A DNA stretch of 64,000 bases from Mucilaginibacter sp. dw_454 (GCF_018449775.1 NZ_JAAVVB010000002.1:186001-250000), one strand, 5' to 3'. Numbered from the stretch's first letter, positions 1-8,782 are shown. Translations and numbers: made by a program. The notes: a model not told the origin generated them from the sequence alone.

Positions 1-534
1 ATTTATGAGCCGCCAGTGCTACAATTAAAAGCAACGGAGATGGAACAGTTGTTAACCATTGTTTCGCATTTAAAAGCTGAAATCAGCCGCCCGGAGTTGG
101 CACAGTACGAGTTGATGGTATCTTACCTTAAAATATTGCTAATCAATGCTTCGCGTTATAAGATAAATGGCCGGCCAGATATAGCGCTTAGCTCAAGCAA
201 AGAACCGTTTATTTTGAAAACACTGAAAGATGCCATTGAAGAGTATTATAAAACTAAACACCGGGCCGGGCAGTATGCCGAACTGTTAAATATTTCTACC
301 AAAGCGCTTAACAAACTAGCCACAACGCATTTTAGCCGCACGCTTACCGACTTAATCAACGAGCGTATTATGATTGAGGCTAAGCGCGAGCTTTATTTAA
401 CCGAAAAGCCGGTAAAGGCCATAGCTTACGCACTAGGTTTTAATGATGAGTTTTATTTCAGCCGTTTTTTTAAAGCTAACGCCCGGGTATCTCCGCAAAT
501 TTATCGTACTACGGTTGGTTTTGGCAGGGGGTAG
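1..534 (+). CDS. AraC-family transcriptional regulator, 5' end outside window
   Basis: The reading frame is open from base 1, so the true start and most of the N-terminal sensory domain lie upstream. The last ~100 residues form an AraC-type double helix-turn-helix: an ELLNISTKALNKL first helix pair, then a second motif with the family signature VKAIAYALGFNDEFYFSRFFK and a final P-Q-Y-R-like segment (SPQIYR). Such proteins bind DNA as dimers and switch nearby genes on in response to a small molecule. The ligand cannot be read from this fragment. A GTG at base 16 could be mistaken for a start but has no support. The gene ends just before a bidirectional terminator. Confidence 0.85.
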   Translation: MYEPPVLQLKATEMEQLLTIVSHLKAEISRPELAQYELMVSYLKILLINASRYKINGRPDIALSSSKEPFILKTLKDAIEEYYKTKHRAGQYAELLNISTKALNKLATTHFSRTLTDLINERIMIEAKRELYLTEKPVKAIAYALGFNDEFYFSRFFKANARVSPQIYRTTVGFGRG

Positions 535-571
535 CAATCTATGGAAGGTTCTGTTTTCCATACTTAAGTTT

Positions 572-612
572 CATCAAAATCTCCGCGATCGATTTCCGGC
601 TTAAGCCCGATA
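572..612 (-). pseudogene. Orphan 3' fragment related to the secreted-protein gene at 1848-2924
   Basis: On the minus strand these bases encode GLSRKSIAEIL, almost the same as GLSRKSVAEIL at the C-terminus of the protein at 1848-2924. DNA identity over about 36 bases is roughly 90 percent. No start, stop or upstream coding sequence goes with it: it is followed on the minus strand by residues unlike the intact gene. The simplest reading is the tail of a former tandem paralogue, now separated from the intact copy by the lipoprotein gene at 666-1508. Confidence 0.55.
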
Positions 613-646
613 AAAAACCTTTAACCGCAATGATTAAAGGTTTTTT
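612..646. terminator. Bidirectional intrinsic terminator
   Basis: A perfect 13-base-pair stem (AAAAAACCTTTAA with TTAAAGGTTTTTT) encloses a 9-base loop. A and T runs on the two sides make it work in both directions, which suits its place between the convergent AraC gene and the lipoprotein gene at 666. Confidence 0.85.
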
Positions 647-665
647 ATTGACATTTTATAAATTA

Positions 666-1508
666 TTAAAGCTCGATGTAGGTATATGCATACTTAGTAG
701 TGGCGGTGGGGCTATTTGGATATACATAAGAGGTTGCTGTGACATAGCCATCCTCATCATAAGCATTTGTTACTGTGATATTATTTTGTGTATCGTTTGG
801 CCTTACCTGTGTTTCAGTTACTACACGCCCATCTGAATCAAATGTGTAGGTGTAATTAGTAACCTGATCCGGACTATTGGGTACTGTGGTAACACTGCCT
901 GCCACCAGGTTGGGACTTACATAGTTGTTTATAGAAGGGTATTGAATTGGTTTACCCACAACCTTTTTGTCGGTAAAAGTATTGGTAATAACCGTCCCGT
1001 CGTTAACTTCTGTTTTTATGTTGTTGCCGTTTGCATCGTACGTATTAATAGTTACAATGCCGCTATCGGTGTGTACTTCTTTAACTCTGTTGCCATCAAA
1101 AAGGTAGTCCGTAGCACTTGTCGCGGTTACTGTAGTATTTGCATATTTTGTGGTAGCTGCATGGACTATAGACTTGGTATCATCATAAGTATATTCTGTT
1201 AGGGTTCTATAGAGTCCGGTTGTTTGAGTTTGACTAAAATCTAAACTTATTAAGCGGTTGTTGTCATCGTAGCCGTAAAGTATTACAGTTTTACCTCCCG
1301 CGTCGTTTTGTGTCGAACTCGCCATCCGTTTTTTCGAATCATAAGTATAGCTGGTATTATAGGTCGAACCCATAAATATGGTGATTGCTGACGATATATA
1401 TATTGTTTTGGTGGTAGGGGTGTCAGTTTTAGGGGAATCGTTTTTTTTGCAGGATTGGGTGCAGACAACAAATGCCAGCAACCCCATGAGGGATAAGGTT
1501 GTTTTCAT
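666..1508 (-). CDS. Lipoprotein with YD-type repeats, function unknown
   Basis: 280 residues. A signal peptide ends in a lipobox (CTQSC, Cys20) followed by Lys-Lys, so the protein is probably a lipid-anchored envelope protein. The rest is Thr/Asn/Tyr-rich and contains about seven spaced Tyr/Phe-Asp turns followed by Gly or Asn (YTYDSKKR, YGYDDNNR, NTYDANGN, YTFDSDGR, NAYDEDGY). These resemble the YD repeats of RHS proteins and of DUF4595-type Bacteroidota lipoproteins. It is far too short for a full RHS toxin and has no C-terminal toxin domain. The start ATG is clear and fits the signal peptide. No operon partner is close. Function is not known. Confidence 0.75.
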   Translation of the reverse strand: MKTTLSLMGLLAFVVCTQSCKKNDSPKTDTPTTKTIYISSAITIFMGSTYNTSYTYDSKKRMASSTQNDAGGKTVILYGYDDNNRLISLDFSQTQTTGLYRTLTEYTYDDTKSIVHAATTKYANTTVTATSATDYLFDGNRVKEVHTDSGIVTINTYDANGNNIKTEVNDGTVITNTFTDKKVVGKPIQYPSINNYVSPNLVAGSVTTVPNSPDQVTNYTYTFDSDGRVVTETQVRPNDTQNNITVTNAYDEDGYVTATSYVYPNSPTATTKYAYTYIEL

Positions 1509-1640
1509 AAAAGAAGATTTAAAATAGGTTTATACTAAATTAAAACTTTTAATTGAAAAGCAACAATTAAATTCCCGAATTACGCTGCCTTAAACTTTTG
1601 TTCGACGCCACATGATTTAAGTTAACCGGTATGGTGTAAT

Positions 1641-1835
1641 GACTCACCCGATCTACGCTTTGCCGGATCACCCTCTCTTCCACGAGTGGGAAAGAGGGTA
1701 ATTGTTAATATCGAATAATGAATTCTGAATTTCGAACATCGAAGTACTTTATCATTCATTATTCAATATTTATCGACCCTCTTTCCGCCAAAGACGAAGA
1801 GAGGGTCGACGAGCAAAGCGATGTCGGGGTGAGTC
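1641..1835. repeat. Composite palindromic repeat (REPIN-like, family D)
   Basis: Two ~60-base arms in inverted orientation start GACTCACCC and end GGGTGAGTC. Each arm carries its own CCCTCTTTCC/GAGAGGG hairpin. They flank a ~70-base centre that is itself a quasi-palindrome of the words TAATGAA/TTCATTA. Related arms occur at 39074-39130, 52910-52970 and 53077-53135. This element fills most of the 339-base gap between the lipoprotein gene and the secreted-protein gene. Confidence 0.85.
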
Positions 1836-1847
1836 TCCACCTGCATA

Positions 1848-2924
1848 CTATTCCTTTAAAATCTCCGCGACCGATTTGCGGCTTAAGCCATAGATAAACT
1901 TTTGGCCGGGATAATATTTTTCGCGCAGCTCAAAGTTTTCAAATGCTGGCCCGCCGGGCAGGTTTACGTATTGTTTAGGGTCGGGACTGGCACCGGCCCA
2001 GTATTTAGCGCGGCCGTTTACACGTACCTGTAAGGATGGATCGTAACCTGAATTATCTTTGCGCCAGTATTGCGTCAATTTAAAATCGGGGCGATAGCGC
2101 CAGCCTTTTTTAGTTTGATAGGCGCTGTCGGTTGGCCATGAGGTTAATTCGGCCAGGCTTTCGTTTTGTTCGGCTAACGCGATAGGGCTGCCATCTTTTA
2201 GTTTTAAAAACTGAGTTACGGGATAGCTTTGCTTTTCAATAAAATCAATACCGTTGAAATTGCTGTATAATTTGCGCGAGTCTACTATCTCATTATTTAA
2301 ATGCAGCAATCGCAGGCGCGAATAATTACCCATGGTGGCTGTAAGCGCACATCTGTCCATACGGGCGCTGTTGGCTTTATTGTTAATTTCAAAACAGATT
2401 TCCTCGGGCCGGTCGCTGCGGATGCTGATCTTCAGATAAGGCGCAGCCTTATCTGAATACTGTTCCATAAAGACAAACAAGGTTAGTTGTTCTACCGCTG
2501 GTTTGGCAGGGTCGGGGTGAGTGATCACTCCCAGAGGTTTAAGGGACGGGTTATAAGCATCATCGGTTTTCTTATCACTCGCCCATAATAACTTTCCCCA
2601 TTTGCCGTCTGTAGCCGATGGCGAGATTTCGCTAAACTCGATCTTGCCATCAACAATAGGTTCAATAGCGATGTAGTTGATCAGGTAGATTTTGCCCTTG
2701 TACTCATAGCCAACCTGTATCAACCCCCGTGGGCCGCCGCTCCCTGTATTGCCGGTTTCAACCGCATTTGGCCACAAGCTAAAAACAATACCGTCGTGTA
2801 TGCCCCATAGCTGTTTGTTTGATGTTGCGTCTGGCCGAATCCACTTGCTTTGCGCGCTTGCGGCCAGGCTAATCAAAAAACAAAAGGCTAATAGGAAAGT
2901 ATTTCGTTTGTTTATAAAGGACAT
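1848..2924 (-). CDS. Secreted protein of unknown function
   Basis: 358 residues with a typical signal peptide (LLAFCFLISLAASAQS, cleavage after AQ/AS). I do not recognise the family. The mature part has many Trp, Tyr and Gly residues (WGIHDGIVFSLWP, GGPRGLIQVGYEY, WRYRPDFKLTQYW, YWAGASPDPKQYVNLPGG), a composition common in Bacteroidota carbohydrate-active or carbohydrate-binding proteins, but no catalytic motif can be named. Predicted location is periplasm or outside. The gene is alone, just downstream of the palindromic element. Its last 11 codons are duplicated at 572-612. A role in glycan use is a guess based on the GH3 and DUF6259 genes nearby. Confidence 0.7.
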   Translation of the reverse strand: MSFINKRNTFLLAFCFLISLAASAQSKWIRPDATSNKQLWGIHDGIVFSLWPNAVETGNTGSGGPRGLIQVGYEYKGKIYLINYIAIEPIVDGKIEFSEISPSATDGKWGKLLWASDKKTDDAYNPSLKPLGVITHPDPAKPAVEQLTLFVFMEQYSDKAAPYLKISIRSDRPEEICFEINNKANSARMDRCALTATMGNYSRLRLLHLNNEIVDSRKLYSNFNGIDFIEKQSYPVTQFLKLKDGSPIALAEQNESLAELTSWPTDSAYQTKKGWRYRPDFKLTQYWRKDNSGYDPSLQVRVNGRAKYWAGASPDPKQYVNLPGGPAFENFELREKYYPGQKFIYGLSRKSVAEILKE

Positions 2925-3047
2925 AATTGGTTTATTGAAAATAGAAGTTTAAAGATATTTTTTATCGGCTAAGCAATCAATAAAATTGGGTCAATTGTTG
3001 GTTACAATCTCTAAAAAACTAATTTAGCTTTAAGTACCCACACCGCC

Positions 3048-3395
3048 ATGATTAAAACACTCGAAGGTTATTATCTCTCAAAACCAGAACCTTACCAAAG
3101 CTGCCTGTTGGCTTTGCGCGATATTATATTGAGCGCTAATGCAGATATTAGCCATGAGCGAAAGTTCCAGATCCCGTTTTTTACTTACAAAGGCAAAAAG
3201 CTGGCTTACCTGTGGCTGGATAAAAAGAAGTTAAAAATGGGTTTCTGCCTGGATAAAAGCCTGCAGCCGGTAATGGAGGGCGTGAGGCCCAAAGATCAGT
3301 ATGAATCCGTCATTATAGATCCTGATGCAGATATCCCCATTGATATCATCTTGAATAAACTGAATTATTACATATTACTTATCGACAAAAAATAA
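3048..3395 (+). CDS. DUF1801 (YdhG-like) domain protein
   Basis: 115 residues, cytoplasmic, no signal peptide. The pattern fits the DUF1801 fold: an N-terminal helix, then an IS-HERKFQIPFFTYKGKKLAYLWLDKK core with the conserved basic and aromatic residues, and a C-terminal amphipathic helix (IPIDIILNKLNYYI). Members are small single-domain proteins of uncertain function, related in fold to iron-chaperone frataxin-like proteins. The gene is monocistronic and closes directly onto an intrinsic terminator. Confidence 0.75.
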   Translation: MIKTLEGYYLSKPEPYQSCLLALRDIILSANADISHERKFQIPFFTYKGKKLAYLWLDKKKLKMGFCLDKSLQPVMEGVRPKDQYESVIIDPDADIPIDIILNKLNYYILLIDKK

Positions 3396-3422
3396 AGCCA
3401 ATCGTTTTGTGCGATTGGCTTT
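3394..3422 (+). terminator. Intrinsic terminator of the DUF1801 gene
   Basis: An 11-base-pair stem (AAAGCCAATCG with CGATTGGCTTT) encloses a 7-base loop. It overlaps the stop codon of the plus-strand gene and lies 28 bases before the end of the convergent CotH gene, so it may serve both. Confidence 0.85.
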
Positions 3423-3449
3423 TAGGAAGATATAGAATCGATAATGTAT

Positions 3450-5039
3450 TTACAGGTTGTTTACGTAATCATCAACCAGGTCATACTGTTTTGAGTACCA
3501 ATTGTTCATGTACTGTGTTTCGTTATTTAGCGTTTGGCTGATATTGCCGGCCCTGTCAGCCTCCCTGTTAAACGCAAGTGTGCCGGCAAGCAAGTTTCGG
3601 TAGAACTCTATTCGGTTCGCCACAGTTACTTTACTTAGCTGGTTGTTTTTTAATGATGCCCAGCGGGTTTTTACCAAATCTTTAAAGTTTGCAGCATTAA
3701 GTTTAATTAAGCGCCAAAACAGGTAATTACTGCTTACCCCCAAAATTGCATTATCCAGGTACATTCCTTTCCAATCGCGGCCCAGCGTGCTGTCCATATC
3801 CCATGGTGTATAAAAGAAATTGCCGTTGGTGCGATAATCATAAAAGCTGAAGTATTGATTTTTGCCCATATTATCAGTTGCGTCGATCGCATTCATGAAA
3901 ATGAAATACTCAACCAGGTTATTGATATCCACTTTGCTGGCTATATTACCCGAAAAATCCTGATCGGCTGAGGTGGCTACAAATTGCGCGAAATCATGGA
4001 GATATTTCCAATCGGGTGCCGGTGTGTCGCCCAAATCGGGGTAAGAAAGCTCCCAGCCCGCCCAGGTAGCCGAGCTGTTGCTGTAGCCGGTTTTATCTAA
4101 AAATGTAGTTTCGTCTGTCACTTCGTCTGACTTATAAACCATGCCATATTGCTTTTTAACTTGCAGTTGTTTGCGATCCATTTTTTCGGTAAAGCAGTAT
4201 AAACCGGCATATTGACCGTTTACAAACACCTCGCTCATATATCCCCGCGTGCCGTTTAAGGCTGTAGGTTCTTTGGCTATATAGGGTACGTTATTAAAAC
4301 TATTCCAAAGATCGGTACACACCCTGTTACGCATACGGGCCTGATCAATATACATCGCATCTAATATCCAGTCTTCGTCGTTACGCAGGCCCAGTAAGGG
4401 TATATCGCGCGCAACACCATTTGCATCGACCGTATTTATTTTGTACGACTTTTTGGGCAGGTACTGTGCGGTAGCGCCACGTATGGCTATGGTGATGTTT
4501 GAATGTGTTTGTAAGTCGACTTTATGACTTTGGTAGTCCGGATCAACCAGGTTCATTGTTGCATCACTTTTAGTTTCGTCGATAACATAATTGATAGACG
4601 GGGTAGTTATCAAAACCATAGGCAGGCCTGTAACAACTAAAATGTAAGAGACGGTAGCACCGTCGCTGCCCGCAGCATCTATTTTGAGCTGTTGATTAGT
4701 TTGAAGCTGATATTTAAGCACATCGCCACTTTTTAATTTAATGCCATTAATATAAACAGCAGCAGCGGCAACACTATCGTAACCAACGGTATAACTTGAT
4801 AACGTGGTACCCGGGCTAACCGGGAAATAATAGCAGTTGCTGGTAGCATCAAAACCACAGTAAGCACCATTAATGCGTAGTTTTAGCAGCTTGGGGGTAC
4901 CGGATGCTACTACCGGAGGATTATTATCGCCTGTTTGGCTGGTGATAGTGTTGTTAGGCGCGATAGCTTTATCGGCTTTTTTGCATCCTCCAAATAATAA
5001 AATCAATAGCAGGCAATACAGTTGATATTGTTTGGTCAT
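3450..5039 (-). CDS. CotH kinase family lipoprotein
   Basis: 529 residues from the ATG at 5039. An in-frame start 13 codons upstream is possible, but the MTKQYQLYCLL start places the lipobox correctly (LLFGGC, Cys19, then Lys-Lys). After an N-terminal Ig-like/cadherin-like part (~30-130), residues ~160-450 match the CotH fold: RGATAQYLPKKSYK, the LYCFTEKMDRK segment and TPWDMDSTLGRDW, which holds the Asp of the metal-binding site. CotH proteins are atypical secreted protein kinases. In Bacteroidota they are often surface lipoproteins whose substrates are unknown. Divergent from the GH3 gene, with 228 bases between the starts. Confidence 0.85.
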   Translation of the reverse strand: MTKQYQLYCLLLILLFGGCKKADKAIAPNNTITSQTGDNNPPVVASGTPKLLKLRINGAYCGFDATSNCYYFPVSPGTTLSSYTVGYDSVAAAAVYINGIKLKSGDVLKYQLQTNQQLKIDAAGSDGATVSYILVVTGLPMVLITTPSINYVIDETKSDATMNLVDPDYQSHKVDLQTHSNITIAIRGATAQYLPKKSYKINTVDANGVARDIPLLGLRNDEDWILDAMYIDQARMRNRVCTDLWNSFNNVPYIAKEPTALNGTRGYMSEVFVNGQYAGLYCFTEKMDRKQLQVKKQYGMVYKSDEVTDETTFLDKTGYSNSSATWAGWELSYPDLGDTPAPDWKYLHDFAQFVATSADQDFSGNIASKVDINNLVEYFIFMNAIDATDNMGKNQYFSFYDYRTNGNFFYTPWDMDSTLGRDWKGMYLDNAILGVSSNYLFWRLIKLNAANFKDLVKTRWASLKNNQLSKVTVANRIEFYRNLLAGTLAFNREADRAGNISQTLNNETQYMNNWYSKQYDLVDDYVNNL

Positions 5040-5203
5040 AAATAATTGTTTCAAAGCAAAGTTTAAGGTTGGCAGCAATGGCTATTTTACTAAGACTTCG
5101 TGCTGTATCAGTTATTTGTTGGGTGGGGACGTTAAATAATTAAATATTATAAATGTTACACGTAATAATTTTGTGCAAAAACAGTGGCATAGTGGGCTTT
5201 AAC

Positions 5204-5211
5204 TATATTTG
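5204..5211 (+). promoter_or_regulatory. Bacteroidota -7 box for the GH3 gene
   Basis: TATATTTG matches TAnnTTTG and lies 57 bases before the ATG. No good TTTG lies at the usual -33 distance, so the promoter may need an activator. Confidence 0.5.
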
Positions 5212-5267
5212 TTTATAAGCCAGTTTAATACACTTGGGCCAAACCAATTATCAACAAATCAGATACA

Positions 5268-7454
5268 ATGAAACTAAATCCTCGCGGTAGTAAACTTGCC
5301 GTCGCGCTGCTTATACTCGGATCAATAGCCGGTAAACGCGCAATGGCTCAAAATACCAATAAGCCGCTATATCTCGATTATAACCAGCCTGTTGAAGCAA
5401 GGGTGAAGGATCTCATATCGCGTATGACGCTGGAGGAAAAAGCCGAATACCTGGATCACGTCGGTCCGGATATCCCGAAGTTTGATATTAAATCAGACAA
5501 GTGGAACCAGAGCTTGCACGGTGTAGTATGGACGCGACCAACTACGATGTTCCCGGTTTCGATAGCTATGGCCGCCACCTGGGATCCAAAATTGGTGTAT
5601 AATGAAACTACCGCTATATCAGACGAAGCCCGTGCTATTTACAACGGCTGGCATAACGACTCCAATTTCCAGGGCGAAAAAAAGGGTTTGATCTACCGCT
5701 CGCCGGTTATCAACATCAGCCGCAACCCCTATTGGGGCCGTATTAACGAGTGCTTTGGCGAGGACCCATTTTTGGATGGACGCATTGGTGTAGCACATGT
5801 TAAAGGTTTGCAAGGGAATGATCCGCACTACCTGAAACTGGTATCCACACTAAAACACTATGCGGTTAACAACGTGGAGACAGATAGAACCAGTCGCTCG
5901 GCCACGGTTAGCGAACGGATGTTGTACGAGTTTTGGCTGCCGCATTTCAGGGATTGTATTGTCGAAGGTGGCGCGCAATCTGTCATGGCATCATACAACG
6001 CTATAAACGGTGTGCCTAACAATATTAACCATATGATGCTGACCGATATCCTCAAAAATAAATGGGGATTTAAAGGTTTTGTAGTGTCTGATCTGGGCGG
6101 CGTAAATACCATGGTTAATGGCCACGAAAAGGGCCAGATGAGTTATGAAGAGGCCGTAGCTAAATCCATCAATGCCGGTTGCGATTTTTCTGATAAAGAG
6201 TTTATGCAATACATCCCCATAGCGGTTAATAAAGGTTTGTTGAGCATGGCTAAGCTTGATGAATCGCTGGCCCGGGTTATGCGTGATCGTTTTCTATTAG
6301 GCGAATTTGATCCGCAGGAAAAAAATCCTTACAGCAAAATACCCATGAGCGTTATAGGCAGCCCGGAACATATTGCTTTGGCTTTAAAAGCTGCGCAAGA
6401 ATCTATGGTGTTGCTCACTAACAAGAACCATATTTTACCGTTGGATAAGAGCAAGATCAAAACCATCGCTGTAATTGGTCCGCATGCTGATATATTCACT
6501 GCCGGCGGTTATAGCGGCAAGCCGATAGATGCGATAAACCCTATGCAGGGTATAAAAAACCGCATGGCGCCGGGCACCGAAATTATTTATGCTGCCGGTG
6601 CGGAAATCACACCGCCTCGTAGAAATGCCCCGGCTTTTGATAAAGCTGCCGAGTTGCAAAAAGCCGTGGACGCTGCAAAAAAGGCAGATGTAGCTATAGT
6701 ATATGTTGGTACCACTTTAAATGTAGAGGCAGAGGGTAAGGATCGCACTTCGCTGGGCTTACCCGGTAACCAGGAAGAATTGGTGAAAGCGGTGTTAGCC
6801 GTTAATCCACGCACCATTATGGTGTTGATGAATGCAGGTCCACTTACTATTCCATACATCAAAGAAAATGCACCGGCCATTTTAGAGGCCTGGTGGCCGG
6901 GCGAGCAAGGCGGCAACGCCATTGCCGATGCGCTGTTTGGCAACATTAACCCCGGCGGTAAAATGCCGCTGACGGTCTACGCATCTGAGGCGCAAGTGCC
7001 ATCGCAGGATGAATATGATGTAACTAAAGGATTCACTTATATGTATATCAACGGCGCTCCGCTGTTCCCGTTTGGGCATGGCTTAAGTTATACCACCTTT
7101 GCCTACAGCAATCTCAAATTATCGGCCAAACAAATAAAAACCAATGGCGATATCACTGTTTCTGTGGATGTTAAAAATACCGGAAAAATGGCTGGCGACG
7201 AAGTGGTGCAGCTGTACATTCACGATGTGAAGCCCAGCTTGGTAAGACCTAAAGAGGAGTTGCGCGGTTTCGAGCGTGTTACATTAGCGCCGGGCGAAAG
7301 CAGGACAATTAGGATGACCATCCCAAACAGCCGATTAGCTTTCTACGACGAAAAGATTCATGACTTCAGAGTTGAGGCCGAGCCGATAGATGTGCTGGTG
7401 GGCAGTTCTTCTGCAGATATTCGTTTAAAATCGCAGTTTACAGTGAGTAAATAG
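5268..7454 (+). CDS. Glycoside hydrolase family 3 (beta-glucosidase/beta-xylosidase type)
   Basis: 728 residues with a signal peptide (cleavage near AMAQ). Domains: GH3 TIM barrel (~35-345), with the catalytic nucleophile Asp275 in GFVVSDLGG; the alpha/beta sandwich (~375-600), with IVYVGTTLNVEAEGKDR giving candidate acid/base Glu487 or Glu489; and a C-terminal fibronectin-III-like domain (~640-725) with VKNTGKMAGDEVVQLY. The E-x-F-GEDP and EAEG-x-DR motifs resemble the beta-xylosidase/arabinofuranosidase branch more than BglX, but specificity cannot be settled by reading. It probably trims oligosaccharides in the periplasm. No SusC/SusD pair lies in the window, so it is not part of a visible polysaccharide-utilisation locus. 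Confidence 0.92.
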   Translation: MKLNPRGSKLAVALLILGSIAGKRAMAQNTNKPLYLDYNQPVEARVKDLISRMTLEEKAEYLDHVGPDIPKFDIKSDKWNQSLHGVVWTRPTTMFPVSIAMAATWDPKLVYNETTAISDEARAIYNGWHNDSNFQGEKKGLIYRSPVINISRNPYWGRINECFGEDPFLDGRIGVAHVKGLQGNDPHYLKLVSTLKHYAVNNVETDRTSRSATVSERMLYEFWLPHFRDCIVEGGAQSVMASYNAINGVPNNINHMMLTDILKNKWGFKGFVVSDLGGVNTMVNGHEKGQMSYEEAVAKSINAGCDFSDKEFMQYIPIAVNKGLLSMAKLDESLARVMRDRFLLGEFDPQEKNPYSKIPMSVIGSPEHIALALKAAQESMVLLTNKNHILPLDKSKIKTIAVIGPHADIFTAGGYSGKPIDAINPMQGIKNRMAPGTEIIYAAGAEITPPRRNAPAFDKAAELQKAVDAAKKADVAIVYVGTTLNVEAEGKDRTSLGLPGNQEELVKAVLAVNPRTIMVLMNAGPLTIPYIKENAPAILEAWWPGEQGGNAIADALFGNINPGGKMPLTVYASEAQVPSQDEYDVTKGFTYMYINGAPLFPFGHGLSYTTFAYSNLKLSAKQIKTNGDITVSVDVKNTGKMAGDEVVQLYIHDVKPSLVRPKEELRGFERVTLAPGESRTIRMTIPNSRLAFYDEKIHDFRVEAEPIDVLVGSSSADIRLKSQFTVSK

Positions 7455-7487
7455 AAATTAACTGCATATCATGCAAAAGCTATAAAT

Positions 7488-7516
7488 AAAAAAGGGGCCT
7501 GTTTGGCCCCTTTTTT
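7488..7516. terminator. Bidirectional intrinsic terminator
   Basis: GGGGCC pairs with GGCCCC, extended by a six-base A run on the left and T run on the right, around a 5-base loop. It sits between the convergent GH3 and msrB genes and touches the msrB stop codon. Confidence 0.85.
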
Positions 7517-8036
7517 ATTGTTGAAATCCGTCCGGCAAAAAATCCAATGAAACAGAGTTCATGCAAAATCTTTTATAAGTAGGCGGCGGTCCATCGTCAA
7601 AAATATGACCCAGGTGAGAGCCGCATCTGGCGCATAATACCTCGGTGCGTTCCATCCCAATCGAGTTATCCTCGCGGTAAATAACGGCGTCCTTCCTTAC
7701 GGCCTCGAAAAAGCTTGGCCAACCGCAATCGCTTGCAAACTTGGCGTCAGAGCGGAATAGTTTGTTACCGCACACTGCGCAGTAATAAGTGCCCTTGTCG
7801 CTGCTTTTCCAGAACTTGCCGGTGAAAGGGCGCTCGGTAGCTGCCTCGCGGGCGGTAGCATATAAATCAGCCGGCAAGATTTTTTTCCATTCGGCGTTTG
7901 ATACACTTAACTTTTTGGTATCGGTGTTTGAGTAATAAGGGTTATTCTCATGGCCGCTTTTGGTCTTTAAGTGCTGTGCATTGGCCGCGCCAATCCATCC
8001 CAAAAGCAGGGCGCTTAATATCATTAGTTTTCTCAT
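7515..8036 (-). CDS. msrB: Peptide-methionine (R)-S-oxide reductase, exported
   Basis: 173 residues. It reduces the R epimer of methionine sulfoxide in proteins. The MsrB fold is evident: two zinc-binding Cys pairs (CAVCG and CARCG), the GWPSFF segment, GSHLGHIFDDGP and the catalytic Cys in RFCMNSVSLDF. An N-terminal signal peptide (LLLGWIGAANAQ) sends it to the periplasm. Its start overlaps the msrA stop by 4 bases, so the two are co-transcribed and probably translationally coupled. Together they repair both sulfoxide epimers of envelope proteins. Confidence 0.95.
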   Translation of the reverse strand: MRKLMILSALLLGWIGAANAQHLKTKSGHENNPYYSNTDTKKLSVSNAEWKKILPADLYATAREAATERPFTGKFWKSSDKGTYYCAVCGNKLFRSDAKFASDCGWPSFFEAVRKDAVIYREDNSIGMERTEVLCARCGSHLGHIFDDGPPPTYKRFCMNSVSLDFLPDGFQQ

Positions 8037-8656
8037 GGTTTCAATTTGTCTTTAAACGCTGCTTTAAATTTCTCTAGCTCGGGCTGTATCACATATTTAC
8101 AATACGGTTGGCTGCCATTCAAATTAAAATAGTTTTGATGATAATCTTCGGCCTTATAAAAAACTGTAAACGGCACTACCTGTGTTACAATTTTTGATGG
8201 ATAGGCTTTAGAAGTATTTAGCTTCGCGATGTAATAGTTGGCTTTATTTTTTTGATCGGCATTATGATAAAAAATAGCCGACCGATATTGTGTACCCACA
8301 TCATTACCCTGCCTGTTAAGCTGAGTAGGATCATGCGCTACAAAAAAGGCCTCAATCAACTCGTCGTAAGTGATTTGTTTTGGGTCGTAAATAATGTTGC
8401 AGGTTTCGGCATGGCCGGTAGTGCCGGTGCAAACCTGTTCATAGCTTGGGTTGGCTACATGCCCGCCACTAAAACCCGAGATCACTTTCTTAACCCCGCG
8501 CAATTGCTGAAATTTTGCTTCGGTACACCAAAAACAGCCCATAGCAAACGTTGCGGTATCAACAACCGCTTTTAAATGCGTTGACTTAACCGGCGATGCA
8601 AAAAGCGACATAGCGCCCACTTGCATCATTATTAAAAAACAGATTATCTTTTTCAT
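8033..8656 (-). CDS. msrA: Peptide-methionine (S)-S-oxide reductase, exported
   Basis: 207 residues, first gene of the msrA-msrB operon. The catalytic motif is GCFWCTEAKF, with the first Cys as nucleophile. Other family blocks are GFSGGHVANPSYEQVCTGTTGH-AE and DPTQLNRQGNDVGTQYRSAIF. A hydrophobic N-terminus (FLIMMQVGAMSLFAS) is a signal peptide, matching that of MsrB. The enzyme reduces the S epimer of methionine sulfoxide. Electrons would have to come from a periplasmic or membrane thiol donor not found in this window. A weak -7-like box (TATCTTCG on the minus strand, 8671-8678) lies 15 bases upstream. Confidence 0.95.
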   Translation of the reverse strand: MKKIICFLIMMQVGAMSLFASPVKSTHLKAVVDTATFAMGCFWCTEAKFQQLRGVKKVISGFSGGHVANPSYEQVCTGTTGHAETCNIIYDPKQITYDELIEAFFVAHDPTQLNRQGNDVGTQYRSAIFYHNADQKNKANYYIAKLNTSKAYPSKIVTQVVPFTVFYKAEDYHQNYFNLNGSQPYCKYVIQPELEKFKAAFKDKLKP

Positions 8657-8782
8657 ATATATCTAACTAACGAAGATAGTCGTGGTAAAGATGCTTTCCT
8701 TACAGCAAAAAAGATATTTCTGATAATAGGTTGACAAAGACACCCAATGTGCGAAAGATTCGAAAAAATAATTAGTATTATG

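Noticed and set aside
630..836. Plus-strand ORF of 68 residues rich in Cys and Ile.
   Set aside because: It is the antisense shadow of the lipoprotein gene at 666-1508.
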